64,000 bases of DNA from Holothuria scabra (GCA_037179385.1 CM074200.1:32429884-32493883), one strand, 5' to 3'. Counted from the first letter of the stretch, positions 1 through 13,756 are shown. Numbers and translations are program-made. Notes: generated by a model from the sequence alone, not told the origin.

Positions 1-3000
1 AGTTTATTCATTCTGAATCTACCATTACTGTATTCATTTTGAATTCGTAAATATTTTCCATGGGTATCACTGTCTCGTGAGTGCTACGTTCAATCCATCT
101 TGTGAAATAGTTATTTATTATTTTCTTCGTTGCTTTGTTTTATCGACGCATGTGAGAAACCTTAGATTAAGGAGCCGTACTTATGCATCGTAATAATGAC
201 TAAACCGTCAAATGAGAACAGAATTAGGTATATCAACTAGATTTGTTGTTGTTAAGTTGAGATATATACGTTACATGAGATGTGAATGGATGATTCATAC
301 AGATTCTCAATCTTATTGATTGATGTTTTTTAAACAAAGTGCAAAGAGTTACCTCTAAATTCCCAGAATAGCTTAATCAACTTTTAAAAACGAGCTAAAA
401 ATCTCACAACCGTGGCATTTATTACAGTGCAATATGCAAGAGTTGTCACTGGTAATGTGATGACCGTTAAGAAATAAAAATGGAATGACATAACTTACGG
501 AGACAATGTAAGCCCATGGACGCTAAGAATTAACACCAGGGGGAAGGGAAGATTTCATAAGTGAGGTTAATAAGTACTTTAGTGTCAACTAAATTATATA
601 TAGGACGAAAATTTTCACTTTGTAATTATTGAGATTAAATAGTCTCTTTCCTCTGAAAATTGCTTAACCTAAAATCCATGCGTGCACCGCGGGTAGCTGT
701 TGTTGGAGGACGTGAAACGCTCTACAGTTTCTTTGAAAAAGTGTTCGTTACCAAAGGCAATCTTGATTTTATCCCGCAAATTCTTATCCCAATGCCTCTG
801 TAAACCCACTATCTGGCAAAATTCCAATGTAGTGACTTATTCTTTACATCCAACTGGTTCACTTTTCGTTGCCAACCGTCATGTTAAATTAGAAAATTTG
901 TATCATTTGACCCTATGCTAGTGTAGTGAGCAACAATCTCTCAACAACTAGTTTTAATAATTTCGTTTCCTAAAAACTGAAAATAAATATTGAAACATGA
1001 GTAAAATGTATACTTCAACAATGCTTCCATCTCATGACGTAATTGAATCAAATAGATACAACTAAAGTATATTGTTTACACGTTTATTTCCGGTCGTTCT
1101 GCTGAATTTTTTATCATTAGCTTTGTCATTCGCAAAAGGAGCCTACACTTTAAGGTATATGTGGACAGTAAACATTGTTTAGGAGTTACTTTGAAAAGAG
1201 CAGAAGAGATGATCATTAAAACGGTGTACTCCCTAACAAGAGATTTAGCAATAGAAACAAAAAGATCTGTCAATCAATAGAAACATATTGTTATGAAATT
1301 TGCTCCTTCTCTGACAGCTCCGTGCACCTATTACGCTCACTTACCAACCTTCCAATCAACCTACTTTCAACGCCTACGTCACTGTTTACAAATAGTGAGC
1401 ATGTTTACAGAAAATTTTATCACAGTGCTATTTTCTTTTGTGTTGGCTCGACATTTAAGTCGGTTTATCCATATTCTATACCGTTGTAAGGTTGTACGCA
1501 TACTTGTCACTTCTAATGTACATCACGTGGTTTTGATAAATTGCTCAAAAGTGGTCACAATCGTAAAACGAGTCACAAAGTAAGTAGTAGACGGTTGTCA
1601 TGGAATCTTATACCATTGGTTTGGTTGACAACTTTAAAGTTGATTGAAATTCCATTTTTGAGATCAACGTCAAGAAGATTTTACTTTAAATGCCACCGTC
1701 AAACACGAACAATTTCGATTCTGACAGACAACATTGGCTGTTTACTTTGAGAGAAACAAAGTACACATATCGATTTAAACCAAGAAAGAGATCAAAAAAA
1801 CAGAAAATGGTAGGACAATTGAAAAGGAAATTTGTGTTGTTAATTTCCAGGGTTCTAAATGCACATTGTACATTTTTCAATATGATTAGGACAATAGTCA
1901 AAAATTACGTGATTAACATCATTCTTCTGGTAACAACGCTTTAGTAAAAATCAGGTCATTTTGTCCAAAAGCCAACTGAATTTCCTTTTAATGACTAAGT
2001 TGATTCAAGGGCGTATCAAAAAGGTTGGGTTCATAAACCTCGCAAATGAGTCACAGTGTGTGAGCGTATGGTGTATCTTTAGGTTTTCGCATATGTATCA
2101 TTCGGGACCACTTGTGTTAACAGGTCTGGCTATGATGTACATACACTATCGCTCACTCAACACTTTTTGATTGAACATACCCCTTTTCGGGGGGGGGGGG
2201 ATCATTAATGAATGAGGTTGGTGTCTATGAGGCAAAAAGGGCTGTTTATTCGAAATTTGCAAAATTTAAAGGATTAATACTTGTCGGACTCAGTAAACCT
2301 CCTAGCAGACCTATATTGGGCTGGAAAATGAGGACGGACAACAGTCGATCGAGGCGTTGTGAGGGCGTGTTACTGAAACTACCCCGGGTAATTTGCAGTT
2401 TAGATGAAGCAAGCGGTAAGTATAGTCAATGGTGAGTGCACCGATCAGGAGGCTCCATGAGGATATTTAGAGGATAAATTCTTGCAGCCATAAATTTATT
2501 CACCCAACTAAACATGTTTCTGGGAGCTGTATGTCTTACCCATCAGGAGGAGAAGTGGCCTTATTTTGGATCTTTGTTTTTGACACAAATAGTGTGGTTT
2601 GGGGTATGAATCTCCCATTATTTGGGGAAATTCCCCTATTTTGTTACGTCACAAAATTAGCAAAATTACAAATTTTGAAAAGAAGTTGAATTTTTATGTT
2701 TTTTTAACTGAATATATAATTTAGAAGTGTAATTGATTTAACTTACCTTTATTTAAAACAATTTAGAAATTTGGGCAAAACGTGGGGTTTGCGTACAAGT
2801 TTGTATATGCCATACACGCAATACAACAACTTTTTTTTATCCGAAAATCTATCAAGATTTCTCCAAATCGGGCCACACGTTTATATTCAGGTGTTTTTTT
2901 ACAGATGAACACGCCTTATTGATACTATTTTTAATTTCCTTTTATATAAAACCGAAATCAATTTTTTTCGTATGCGTATCCGACTATATGTTTTAAAAAG

Positions 3001-6000
3001 CCCAATCCATTTCCAGGGACCCATCTGAACACCAGCAACCTTCGTCATTGGTGTGTCCCTTTCAGAAAAAGTTGGTTACTCTGGCTTCATGCATACATTG
3101 GATATAGAAATAATCCTCTTATTTGTTGCTCCATCAAGGTGCGTTCCACTGACTATACTTGAAAACCCCACTGCTGCTATTTATCTTGATCTACTTATCT
3201 TATTCTTTGCAAGAGAAACTTTAACCAAAAAAAGTTTTAACTAGTCTCCCAACGAGTCCCAATCTTCTTAAATTACACTGGCGTGTTATTACTACGACTA
3301 GACATCGAGAGTAACTTTTTCATAGTTTACTACCCCGGAACTTCTTATTCGCGCATTTTTGTCCCACATTGAAATTCAGATAAGGTGTTGTTGAATGTAA
3401 ATCCTATACTTTTCTTCTCAGATCGACATGTTACTTGCATAAAATTCATAATACGTTATCAACTTGGGGCAAACGTCATTTGAAGCATCTTTCACTATAG
3501 CACTATTTTCTCGATGCATATAACGAGAAAAAACCAAACCCCCGAATAATGTCCATACATGTGACAGAAACTATTCTCATAAGGTTTTTTATTTTTAAGG
3601 TCCCTTCTGGGTTTTCAATAGAAGTATAAAACTCTATTTCCCTCCGCTAAAAAGGGTTTCTTAAAGTTAAGAATCAAAGCGGAAAGAAGGATTCTAACAT
3701 AACCTGTCATGTCTCCATACAATCACCACTTCATGTAAATTTCGTTAAAGTGATAAGAACAAAATCCTATGCAAAATAAAGTTACTTCAATACAGACGAA
3801 TACGGTACTATTTATCTGGTATTCTTCAATGCCAAAAATGAAAAACACATACTTGATCAGAACTTCCTCGATTACCCCATTCCCGTTATTTCTGCCAAGG
3901 AGTTAAAAAAACATTCTTTGCAAATTTGTTTGGAAAAAACAAATATATGGATTTATATGTGTCACATATCTTTGCTGACGTGAAAAGCTTAAACCATAAC
4001 AGTCGCGCCGCAACGGAAAAACTATTCGGGCAATTAAAGAGAGCAAGACTTTCTCATCAAGACATGCCGATTGATCTAAGCCATTTAGCCAATCGAGTAC
4101 ATGTTTAGTATTCTATACGAAAATCTGTCCGTGTTTTCTACTTCTTGCAGCACTTAGGAAGAATTCAGGGGGGCATGCATGGCCCCTTACTTTTTTCACC
4201 TGGGACTGAGTCCCCAGGCCTCCGGCTCTATACGATTGAGTTAATCAAAAAACGTTCAATCACATACCGGTTTTAAGGCTTGACACATGGCTATTTATTT
4301 CGAAGGATCATTCAAAACAAAAAATATAATCTTTCTTTTTTAAAGATAAATTGACGCGTGCTTGAAATTTTCAGCCTAAAATCAAAACCTCTGGGCATTT
4401 GGGTTAATACTGTCAATTAGTCAACGGCGGTAAACTCTGCCCGACACTCAACTGGCTTCGTAACCATGAAAAAGCTTTCTGGTCTTGTAACTCGTCATTA
4501 GTCTAGTATTTCTATATTTAATGTTAATTATGTATTCCATTAATCCCATAAAAATGATGGAGACACTGGATTAATTTTATTCATTAAGAACTATTTTACG
4601 TAAACCTTTTGACCTGATCATTATCTTTTGTGACCTTAGTAGCATAAATAAACATTCAAAATTTACACAGGTAAGACTAAACATAAAACGAATCAGTAAT
4701 CATTGGTAGGAAGTACATAATTTTCTCTCGTGTTGAATATCCAGCATGAAAATGTAACACTGTTACTTTAAACGAGTGCTTCATATGCCGCGGACGCACT
4801 CTGTAATACAATGACTATTAAATCCCCATACGCGGATTTACGCTCAATCAAAAGTATACGGAATGGTATCAACAAAATTTAGTTAAGGGCAAAAAAAATC
4901 ACCGCTGATAGTGCATTCTTATAAAAAAGTCTCGTGTGACTAAGAGGGGTTGAACTGTAAAAAATGTCGCACAAAGAATCGGAACAGAAGATGGCCGGTA
5001 ATACACAGTATCGAAATCTGTTTCTCTAATTCTCTTGGTTCCCCCATATGTGATACAAAAGTGTCATTTATCTGATCATAGATTCGTGATGTCTTAAGGG
5101 CCTTTATATGTCTCACATAAAAGGGAATTGAAGTTCTACATTGATAGGGCCTCTGGAAAAGGTTGTTTTCATTTTATACGTGACCTGAAAAATAAGTTCA
5201 GTTCGAGACTTTTCAAGCGCCACAAGTTGCTGCTGAAATGGGTAGTTGAATTCAGATTAAACCTACGTCTTGTTACTATACACATCGGACATGAAAGCTC
5301 TTTGTTCTACACGAGACACTCAGCTATTATTTACTCATCCTCAGGCATACATTACCACTTGATAACGTAACATAAAATGCAGGAACTTTTATGGTTATTA
5401 GCATGTAGTCACGATTTCATGATTACAAACAATGATTGTACTGTGACGGTGAAAAAAGTTTAACATCAAGAAATTTTTATCCCTAAAACGATGCTTAGAA
5501 AGTTATGATTCGCGCAAACTTGACAAACTCGGAACTCCACTGATTTATGTCATTCCAGTACAAGCTTGAAGTCATATATTGCCGAAGTAAGAGTCTGTCG
5601 CTGATGGCTTTGTTATACTCGCGATTCCTAAATTATGTGCAGAGTATTTCGGATGATCTGAACAGAGGGTGCCGTCAAACAATGGCATTTTAATTTTATA
5701 TTGTAAAGGTTTAATGATTAATGGAAGAGCAACGAATTTTGTGTTTACGTATAGAGCAGGGGTGGACTTAATATTGCTCTGATTGTCACAATGGGTTGAT
5801 AGATTATGGCCAGGTATTAATATGTATATGGCTTTCGGGTGTTGCAGACATTTTCTGTGACACTGTTTATTGTCCTATGTCTTTTGAATATATCTAAAAG
5901 CAAACGGAATATGCTTATTTTTCCTAGAATAAATGTGCAGGATTCGAAAAAATATTGCATAGTCTGTAAAGTTAAGTGTGTTTATTTAGATGTCAGGGGT

Positions 6001-6602
6001 GGTCCAGTTTTTTCATAGTCCAGTTTGGTTTGTTAGAGTTTAATATCTGAACTTTTCACCTTAAAATTAAATCTAGTTGCGACCATGGCCTTTATCAGCT
6101 TTGACACATTGGATTGGTTTCTCTGCTCAATTTCTTATGCATAACATTCTCGCACAACGAAAGTAGGTTCAATCTTTGCAGTCTTTGCTACGACTCAGAC
6201 TGGGAATCGTACACGAGACATGTCAGTGAGGGGGGCAATACCATTATGTTGCAAATGATTGTATATAATTATTCAAATGTTATTTAATTCAATCTAATTA
6301 ATCAATCCTACAAAACAATTCAGTAGTTGCAGAAGCTTGTATTATGAAAACAAATATCATCTGATAATTGGTATTGGAGGTACCTGTTTTTCTCAATAGC
6401 AGGATCAACTTTATTTAAATGCTAAACATATGTACAAACAAAAGAAAAAAATGAAAATAAATACAATAGGATGTACCTGTTACTTTGGAATAAATAGCTG
6501 TAAAAATTACGAGTTTTGACTTCTTATTCAAAAAAAAAAAAAAAACATTACACCTAAGTAAACAAACTTTATTATAATTTACGCTATTGTCTGAATATAA
6601 AA
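1..6602. other. No gene seen; AT-rich non-coding DNA
   Basis: Only short open frames below about 80 codons, none with a recognisable domain or exon boundaries. Contains a run of 12 G (2189-2200) and a small GC-rich hairpin around 4190-4212 (CCTGGGACTGAGTCCCCAGG). I see nothing else supportable. Confidence 0.6.
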
Positions 6603-6675
6603 ACCAGGCTTGAACCCGAGATTCATTTCTGCTTTACAGGTCTGGAAAAAACCGCTTGCCAACTCGCCACCAATA
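6603..6675 (-). repeat. tRNA-like SINE head (candidate)
   Basis: On the minus strand a box A-like TGGCGAGTTGG is followed about 50 nt later by a box B-like GGTTCAAGCCT, the spacing of a type-2 RNA polymerase III promoter in a tRNA-derived SINE. No acceptor-stem pairing of a functional tRNA was recognised, and no SINE tail is clear. It could be chance. Confidence 0.3.
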
Positions 6676-7205
6676 TTTTTAAGATGGCAAGCACCACTTA
6701 TATTAATGCTTCTACTGGCTAGCGAATGGGTCTTAATGGGCCTGGCCTAGTGTATAGAGGAATGCCTATATGAGCTTAATTTGAGGCTTAATAGGTTTAA
6801 ATACGAGTTGACTTAGCTATACTTTCATTCGATGGACTTATAAAGATATAAATGGGGTAATTTGTTTACAGCAGTCAGTTGAGGATCAAAGGTCTGAAGG
6901 TAGGGGAGCGCAAAATCACCTGATTGTAAATTAATGGCAAATGTCATCTTAAATTTCGCTCTTTTTCATTGTCTCTGTTGACTCGTTGAAATACATGCGT
7001 GTTAATTCAAGGGTTGAATCATTTAAAAGAAACAAAGAATAGCTTGTAATATCTAGTAACATATCGTTTTGTCCCTCAATTTATTTCCTTCAAATAGCAT
7101 TAGGAAAATATGTTTCTTTCATTCATTATGGATGATGCTTTCGGAAACTGTCCCTATTGTCCAACCAAACATCCTCCCATTCGCTTTTCTCCTATCAAAA
7201 AGCAT

Positions 7206-7337
7206 GGGTTGGGTTAGGTTAGGTTCCGTTAGATGGAGCTTTACGCCCCAGTTTCTAACCAATTGGTTTAAGTCGTGCCGGTCACGATCTTCGCAGTTGT
7301 GACTCGCTGGCTTGTTTTCCCTACTCCATATGCTAAT
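7206..7337 (-). repeat. Dispersed GTTAG-tailed repeat, copy 1
   Basis: Starts with GGTTAG repeats, then TAGATGGAGCTTTACGCCCC and ATTGGTTTAAGTC. The complementary core GGCTCGACTTGAACCAATAG recurs in other orientations at 10891, 21366, 22801 and 26640, with a shorter match at 32609. The terminal simple repeat and a box B-like GGTTCAAGTC suggest a SINE family. Copies are diverged from one another. Confidence 0.55.
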
Positions 7338-8955
7338 CACCAAACACAATTGCAGTAAAAGCATGGGAGGACTCTGTAGGCATGCTATTTAGTATTTACC
7401 TATCTTTTTGCTTGACCCCGTAGTCCGTATTGCAAATTCGAGTTGATCATTTCATTATTGTTGACGTAGCAAAATGTGTAGACACAATAAAACAAAAAAT
7501 ACAGGAAAAAACTATTCCATAACTTGCTACACAATGTTGAGAAAAAGACGGCATTTTTCTTTTGCAATAGGAATACTTTGAATGTTACGTGACATTGAAA
7601 TAGCAAGAGGTTTATTGTTCATTTTACATGACTTACAAATGGAAGAAGTTATATACAAATGTTTTTAAGGTGACAGATACATTTTACGTCCCCCATTACG
7701 AGAAGTGATGACGTCATACTCTGTGAAACACCTTCAACCCAATAGCTATGTCACTCAGCATTGAATTGATGAGTAGGTGTAATGAGCTTCACAAAATATC
7801 GTATTGACATCTGGATGCTAACAGATTCAAAAAAAATTCCAAAAGAGACGAGAAAGTATAAAATTTGTGAAGAAAGCGGAGGGGAAATTGTTCTTGACAG
7901 TTCTGAACTAGCTCCAAGGGAAACTAAGGGCAATAAGCTTGTTTTGAAGAAGTGTTCTACTTTAATAGATTGTTTCACGTGTATACAAATAGAGGAATTA
8001 GGCTTCAGCATAAGAAGCATAAAGGAGACTTTATCTCGTCCAAATTGATATTTGTAAACAAAAGACAGAAATACATGGACGAATTAGAGGGAAAAGTGAA
8101 CTTGCTCTTTGCTTTTTGTCGCAAAAGCTCAACAATTAATTGCAAAGCAAAGCGCGGCTTAGTCTTGTCCAAAATGTGTACTATTAGATACAATTACTTT
8201 GTAATTTTCCAGAAGGAAGAGTCATTTAGTTTTCTTAAGGACTGACATTCCATTCGACTGGACCATCGTTTCGTAGTAAGAGGGTGTTTGTAAGCCTTAA
8301 GGACGTATTGAAATAAAATAAATGTTCCTATGGGTTCTACGTGTATACGATTGACCTTTGCCTATCCCAATTTTTGTTTGCTATCGTTTGAAAAAGTTCT
8401 TGAAATGAATTTTGCTGGAATAAACTCGTGAGTAAATTTCGACAAAGTATTTTAATTCATTGGACCTACATGATGAAAATAAATATTTAATTGAATGTTA
8501 AGTTCATTCTTTCACATATTGAATAAAGTAAAAGAGACATGTAAAATTTGTGTTTGAAATATTCTGTTGAAGTGACAAATTTATATCTGTTTTTAGGTCA
8601 TTCGAAAGATTTTAATTCATTAGATCAATACATAAACGATCCCTGCTTCGTCATTTTGGTGACGTAAGTACAGCGCAAACCAAACTTTGCCAGTAAGACG
8701 TTACTTAATACCCAAATTTAGGTTTGTAATAGCACTATTTACAACTCCGTAATTCATTCAAAACAAGCATGACGATTGGTTGCCCTTATGCTGTGACGTC
8801 AAAACTCCGAACTTTCAAAACATTCTCTACGTCAAAAGTAAAGCATGTTTTCTTGTTATTTGATTTTCGGTGCATATGTTCACTTTGACTTAACAAAAAG
8901 TACTTGAAGATTGGTGGAAATTTTTTATTCGTTTCCAATGGAAGCAAGGAATTTA
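7338..8955. other. No gene seen
   Basis: Short overlapping open frames (up to about 97 codons at 7952-8245) lack signals of real exons and run on both strands. No repeat recognised. Confidence 0.5.
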
Positions 8956-8959
8956 TGCA

Positions 8960-9290
8960 ATGTCACGGTGTGGATCATTGCAAGGGTGTGTGTATGTGTA
9001 TGTGACGCTTGTACACACGATATCTCAAGACATGTAAATATGATTGGTTTCATATTTGGTGTGTGGGTTGGCCATATTAGGTAAATGATTCTTTTTCTTT
9101 TTAGTAATACTTGAAAAGGATTTTTATTTAGGGTAGCCAAATATCGAACCTTCAAAACCTTATAAACGCGATTTCTTAAGTGACAACAGCTCTCTAGTGA
9201 TTTCATGCTTATCATGGAGATGTCCATTTTAATAGTAGATGAATGTTATTATTTTTGTGGAGGTCAAAGGTCATGAGGAGTAACCCAGAG
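8960..9290 (+). repeat. Degenerate copy of the ~150-bp-unit element
   Basis: A GTGTGTGTATGTG run is followed by CACGATATCTCAAG, CATATTTGGTGTG and, further on, GAGGTCAAAGGTCA, matching in order the landmarks of the element at 12511 and 34472. It is strongly diverged. Confidence 0.5.
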
Positions 9291-9375
9291 ATCAAATGGA
9301 AAATGTCTTTAGAGCTGTTTCTAAACATTATCTCAAAATGAGTAACAGAAGATGATCCCATACTTAGCTTAGTTT

Positions 9376-9590
9376 TTAGTTAGTTGGATGAGATTTAACG
9401 ACACACCAACACGACTATGTGCCATAAAGTGTCAGTCAACTCGATAAAAGGTTCAAAGTTTAAATTATTTTTTTTTTTAAGTTTAACTATGGTTCAAGTT
9501 CAAGTTTGGTGTCCCCATAGTCGCCTCTTACGACAGGCGGGAAATACCGTGGGTGTATTCTACAGCCCCCGGTTCACATGGGCCAACCAT
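9376..9590 (+). repeat. SINE-like dispersed repeat fragment
   Basis: The segment TTAGTTGGATGAGATTTAAC followed by GACACACCAACACGA recurs in diverged reverse form near 43655-43712 and 61765-61812. Downstream the block TCGCCTCTTACGACAGGCGG, then an ACCGTGGGTGTATTC-like stretch, resembles a 3' module I recall from SINE families of marine invertebrates. Assignment by memory only. Confidence 0.35.
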
Positions 9591-9651
9591 GGATGGACTT
9601 GCTCGGTATTTTACTACACACTATGGAAAGAAAAAAGGTCATGTTCCTTAA

Positions 9652-9942
9652 AGGGCCAAACCTCTCACCCCAAACTACAATTTTGGTACCCGGGTACCAA
9701 AATTCTCAATTGGCTCAGCTCTTTGATTGACAGCTAATTCAAACAATGCAGAGTGCCAAGATTACACAGCATGGACGGTACTTAGAGTGTTTTGACCATA
9801 TAAATTGAGTTTTTCTATACTCACCCTGAAGCAATAAACTGAGATTGTGTCTGGATGAGGATGAATTTCAGACAATTGTGGGAGGGGCTTCGGTAAGAAG
9901 GTTAGGAGAATTGGTACTGTTTGGGGTGAGAGAACTGGGCCT
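9652..9942 (+). mobile_element. TTAA-flanked MITE, copy 1 (piggyBac-type)
   Basis: Begins AGGGCCAAACCTCTCACCCC and ends with the inverted counterpart GGGGTGAGAGAACTGGGCCT; both sides are flanked by TTAA (9648-9651, 9943-9946), the target preference of piggyBac transposons. 291 bp, no open frame, so non-autonomous. Sister copies are at 26225 and 38785. A perfect 24-bp palindrome centred on CCCGGG (about 9691-9714) sits near the left end of this copy only; copy 3 has an interrupted version. Confidence 0.88.
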
Positions 9943-10257
9943 TTAAGAGAGTTGAACCATTAGAGTTTAAACGATTGTAGGTTGTGGTTGATTGTATGTT
10001 CTTTACTAAGCGTCAAGCTGTATACACAGATATACATCAGCCAGTTAATCTTTTCTTATTATATAGAGGAATTCGAATCAGCTTTAAATCGTCTTCTTTT
10101 TTTATTGTCTATATGCCATTCTTAACCCTCATATTCAGTGAAATTGGGGTAATTAAGGGGTAGTTTATTGTACAACCATTCATGATGTAGGTAAGCAAAG
10201 AATTTGAAAGATTAAAGCCTATGGACCCCAGTTATGTCCGACTTATAAGACCATCAC

Positions 10258-10390
10258 GTTGTTAAAAAATCCTGTAAAATTACAGGAACAAAAACAACGA
10301 AAAACATGTGAAACCGAGCTGCAAATGCAGTCCGCATTCTTATGTACTTCTTTGTTTTTAACTGTAATTTTACAGACGTTTTTTGAACAG
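10258..10390. mobile_element. Small fold-back MITE, copy 1 (TGTAAAATTACAG arms)
   Basis: Outer arms of about 40 bp containing TGTAAAATTACAG are inverted around a central CTGCAAATGCAG palindrome. A second, partly eroded copy at 31243-31362 keeps the same central palindrome and right arm. Confidence 0.7.
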
Positions 10391-10890
10391 TGAGCACTAG
10401 ACTTTATTCGGATTCGTCTGTAAGTCGAAAAGTTTTGACATATCACATGACATTGCTTGATAAGGTACTTTAATAATGCAGGGATTCGTCAGGGAAAGAG
10501 ATCCAACATTTATTGTTCCTTTAAACCAACATTTATCGTTGGAACTTCCCTGACAACTCCCTGATCACATACTAACGAAAACAACGTTAACCTGCTTTAT
10601 TTTTGAATGTAAAGCATTTTATGTAACACCAGGAACTTAAGTAAAGTTCATAAATAGAATAGTCCTTGACGTATTTCCTTTTCACTTATTGCCCATGTAG
10701 TCTCTTGCTGTTTCACAAAAACACTTTAACAGAAGGTATTGCTTTCCACTGCCATTTACGACATGTCCAAATCTCCCTCCCTGCCGGGCTTATTATCTAC
10801 GACAGAAAGACAGAATAGTTCCGCCATACGGCCAATACTTATAGATAGGCGTACAGTGAGGACACACAGACTTACACTTGCCGTGGCCGT

Positions 10891-10961
10891 GGCCGGCTCC
10901 AATTGAACCAATAGGTTGGAAACTCGGCCTTAAAACTCCATCCAACCAACTAACCAACCAC
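10891..10961 (+). repeat. Dispersed GTTAG-tailed repeat, copy 2
   Basis: Contains GAACCAATAGGTTGGAAACT then AAAACTCCATCC and an (AACC/AACT)n tail. Same family as 7206-7337, opposite orientation. Confidence 0.6.
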
Positions 10962-12510
10962 TCTTGCAGACTTGGACAAATTTCCAGGGAGCAATAAGCT
11001 ATACTTTAATTGTTTGACCAAACGATAGCAGACCCGTCGACCGTGACTTGGAAGTTGAGTTCCATATCACCAAATTACTTCAAATTAAACGAAATCTCTG
11101 AAGTTCCGGTTTTCGTATTGAACACTTTGCACCACTTAAGTTCTCCACTTATGAGGGTTAATGATCAAATCCAAATCTTCACACCGGCTTGCTTCAAGTT
11201 CACTTTTAATAGAAAATGTGCCAACTTCGAATTCTAATATCTCAAGAACCGAACATGGGAATTGAATTAAACTTCCACCATAATGATTAGAATACGTTCC
11301 TCTTTACCATGTCAAACATAAATTTGGTTGTGGAATTTTAAAAGAAATGTTACTTTTGATCTGATTTTATGTCCAAGGTCAAAACCCGTACGTCTCACAT
11401 TCTTTTTTACAGCACAAATATGGGTTAATTGTTTTCTTATTTCTGTTCAATTAATCATATCATTCATGCCCTTTAACTTTAATCGATCTATTCATTGAAA
11501 ATGATTGTTGTTTTTTCGAAGTGCTAATTTCAAAAGATGATATCCCCCTCCCCTTTTTTCCGGAGTTCGGCTCTTCCTAACAAAACAGTTTGGGGATTTC
11601 AATACTGGACCAAACAGCCAAAAGAAGTTTTGGCATTGCACGGCCTTATGTGACAGAAAAAAACTAAACAAGATATTGTCCCGTTCAAAAAAATGAAGAA
11701 CGACATTGATATGTTATTTGTTTCAGAAGTTCTAAATAGAAACGATGATATTTTTACCCCCTGCCCCGCCCTATCCTTTTCCAGTTTTTAACTCTTTTGC
11801 CACAAAAGTTTGGGAATCCAATTCTGGAAGGAAAATTGTTTCGTCGGTGACATTCCAATTCTTAATGAAACAAAACAATAACTTTTCAAAATACAATCTC
11901 TAACCCAGATTTTCCTTGCAAGTCGACCCGAGGAGACTCACTACACGTAACAGGGAGCTGATCTGAGTCATTGAAGGGTCCCATATGTCATTGGCACAAC
12001 CACAGCAAGTGTTGACTTGATGTTGGGTTGGGTTAAAGGGTGAGAGTGAGTTATAGAGCCATAACATTTCCTACGATAAAGAATATTTCGAAGGTTTAAC
12101 AATGTCTTATTTCCTAGAATTACACCCTTAAGTGATTTTTTTCTGAAGTGTATTTTTCGAAAAACCTTTGCTTTCCCTAATTGCATGTCGACGTAATTAT
12201 TTGCTTGAATACAACGCACTGAAGTATTGTGTTACATGTTGAATTTTATCGATTGTGGAATTTCATATGATTTGTTTTCTATTGAAGGACTGACTAGTAC
12301 CCAGACCAATGGCAGGCAAGAAAGTGAAAAGGTCGAAAAGTTTCCACGAGGTTGAAATATTTAACAGGAACGATAGAAACACTACAATTCATTACGACAA
12401 TCGTAAATTTCAGTCTTGTAGTGGAGAATATTTTCCATGCCCCTCACAGTTATCATAATCGTCGGTTTCGACATTCACTATATTTACAATCAATGTCCTC
12501 TCCCATATTT
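10962..12510. other. No gene seen
   Basis: AT-rich DNA with short chance open frames only. Confidence 0.5.
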
Positions 12511-13030
12511 TTGATTCCTTGCCGTAGGCAGGCAAGAAATCTATGCGATGGTGATGTCGTGTGTGTGTGTGTGTATGTGTGTGTGTGTAGGTGTGTGTGT
12601 ATGTGTATGTGTGTTTGTGACACTTGCTTGTAAACACGATATCTTAAGGTAGGTATATCCGACACTTTTCATAGTTGGTATATAGACTTGTAATGTTGAA
12701 AAAAAGCAGCCTATTGCTTTTGTTAGAAGTCAAAGGTCATTTGAGGTCACCAGCGGTAAAATTGCGAAAACTTCGAAAATGGCTTTCAAACATGATTTTT
12801 CAGATAGGAGTTACCGGCACTTCTCATACTTGGTATATAGGTTTCTCATGTTGAGAGAAAGAAACCTATTGGTTTTGGTAGAGGTCAACGGTCATTTGAG
12901 GTCCCCAGCGGTAAAATTGAGAAAATTCCGTGCCTAAAACGTAAAGAAAAATATATCCAAACACTGTCAATTTGAAAGCAGGTAAGGTATTTGATGGCAA
13001 GGAATCACTAAGCCTTTTGGCTTTCTGGTT
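12511..13030 (+). mobile_element. Element with ~150-bp internal units, copy 1 (2 units)
   Basis: Left end TTGATTCCTTGCC plus a hairpin (GCCGTAGGCAGGC), a (GT)n run at about 12557-12617, then two ~150-bp units each with TCTCAAG-like, TTGGTATATAG and GAGGTCA-containing blocks. Right end is GGCAAGGAATCACTAAGCC followed by TTTTGGCTT. The left and right ends are inverted (GATTCCTTGCC / GGCAAGGAATC). The larger copy at 34472-35770 shares every landmark. Transposon class not determined. Confidence 0.7.
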
Positions 13031-13756
13031 TCAGGATGTATTGCTCTGTAAACATATTCATCTGATGGTGTATAGGGTAACCAACCAATCAGTATGCATT
13101 ACTTGAAAACTTAAAGAATACCATCTAGATTCAATTGACTATGAGAAGTGTTTTATAAATATTCATATCGTTTCATTGGAATGTATATTGTAGCTGCAGG
13201 GTTTAATGTGGAAGTATCCTTTAAAAAAGTTATTTTAGGGGCGATGGTGGCCCCAACATTTATGGTAAGTGCGATGCAACAGTTTAAAGTCGGAAATGCC
13301 AATGAAGTGTAGCGAAAATACCTCATTTGTTTAAAATGGAAATTAGTGGAAAAGAATTAACCTTTTCAAACTTCACACACCTGTAGTTTACGCAGAAACA
13401 TAATTGAATCCTGGTCGTTTGTGCGTGTGTGTGCGTGAGTCGGTGTCTTTGTGAAAAATTTTTTTGGAGATATCTATAGTCTTAGTCTCTGATCGACCTT
13501 ATGCGCGGACTTAAAAGAACAATGACTACCTCAAGTGCCTAGAAAATATTTTTTCCACCTGCGGTACTTTTTTCTGCATCTGAAGTCCCAAGAAACTACA
13601 TTTCGGTAACTCGTTTATTATTTTTTAAATTGGCTAACGAAAATTAGGTTCGTTTCGTGGTCACTGAACTCTTGTAACCCGTAAATATTTGGTATATAAA
13701 CTCCCCTGTAGTGACATGCAGCTCATCGGTTTAGGTCTGTCAACGCGTGAATACAA

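Noticed and set aside
12557..12637. Cys/Val-rich and His/Thr-rich frames
   Set aside because: Translations of the (GT)n run.
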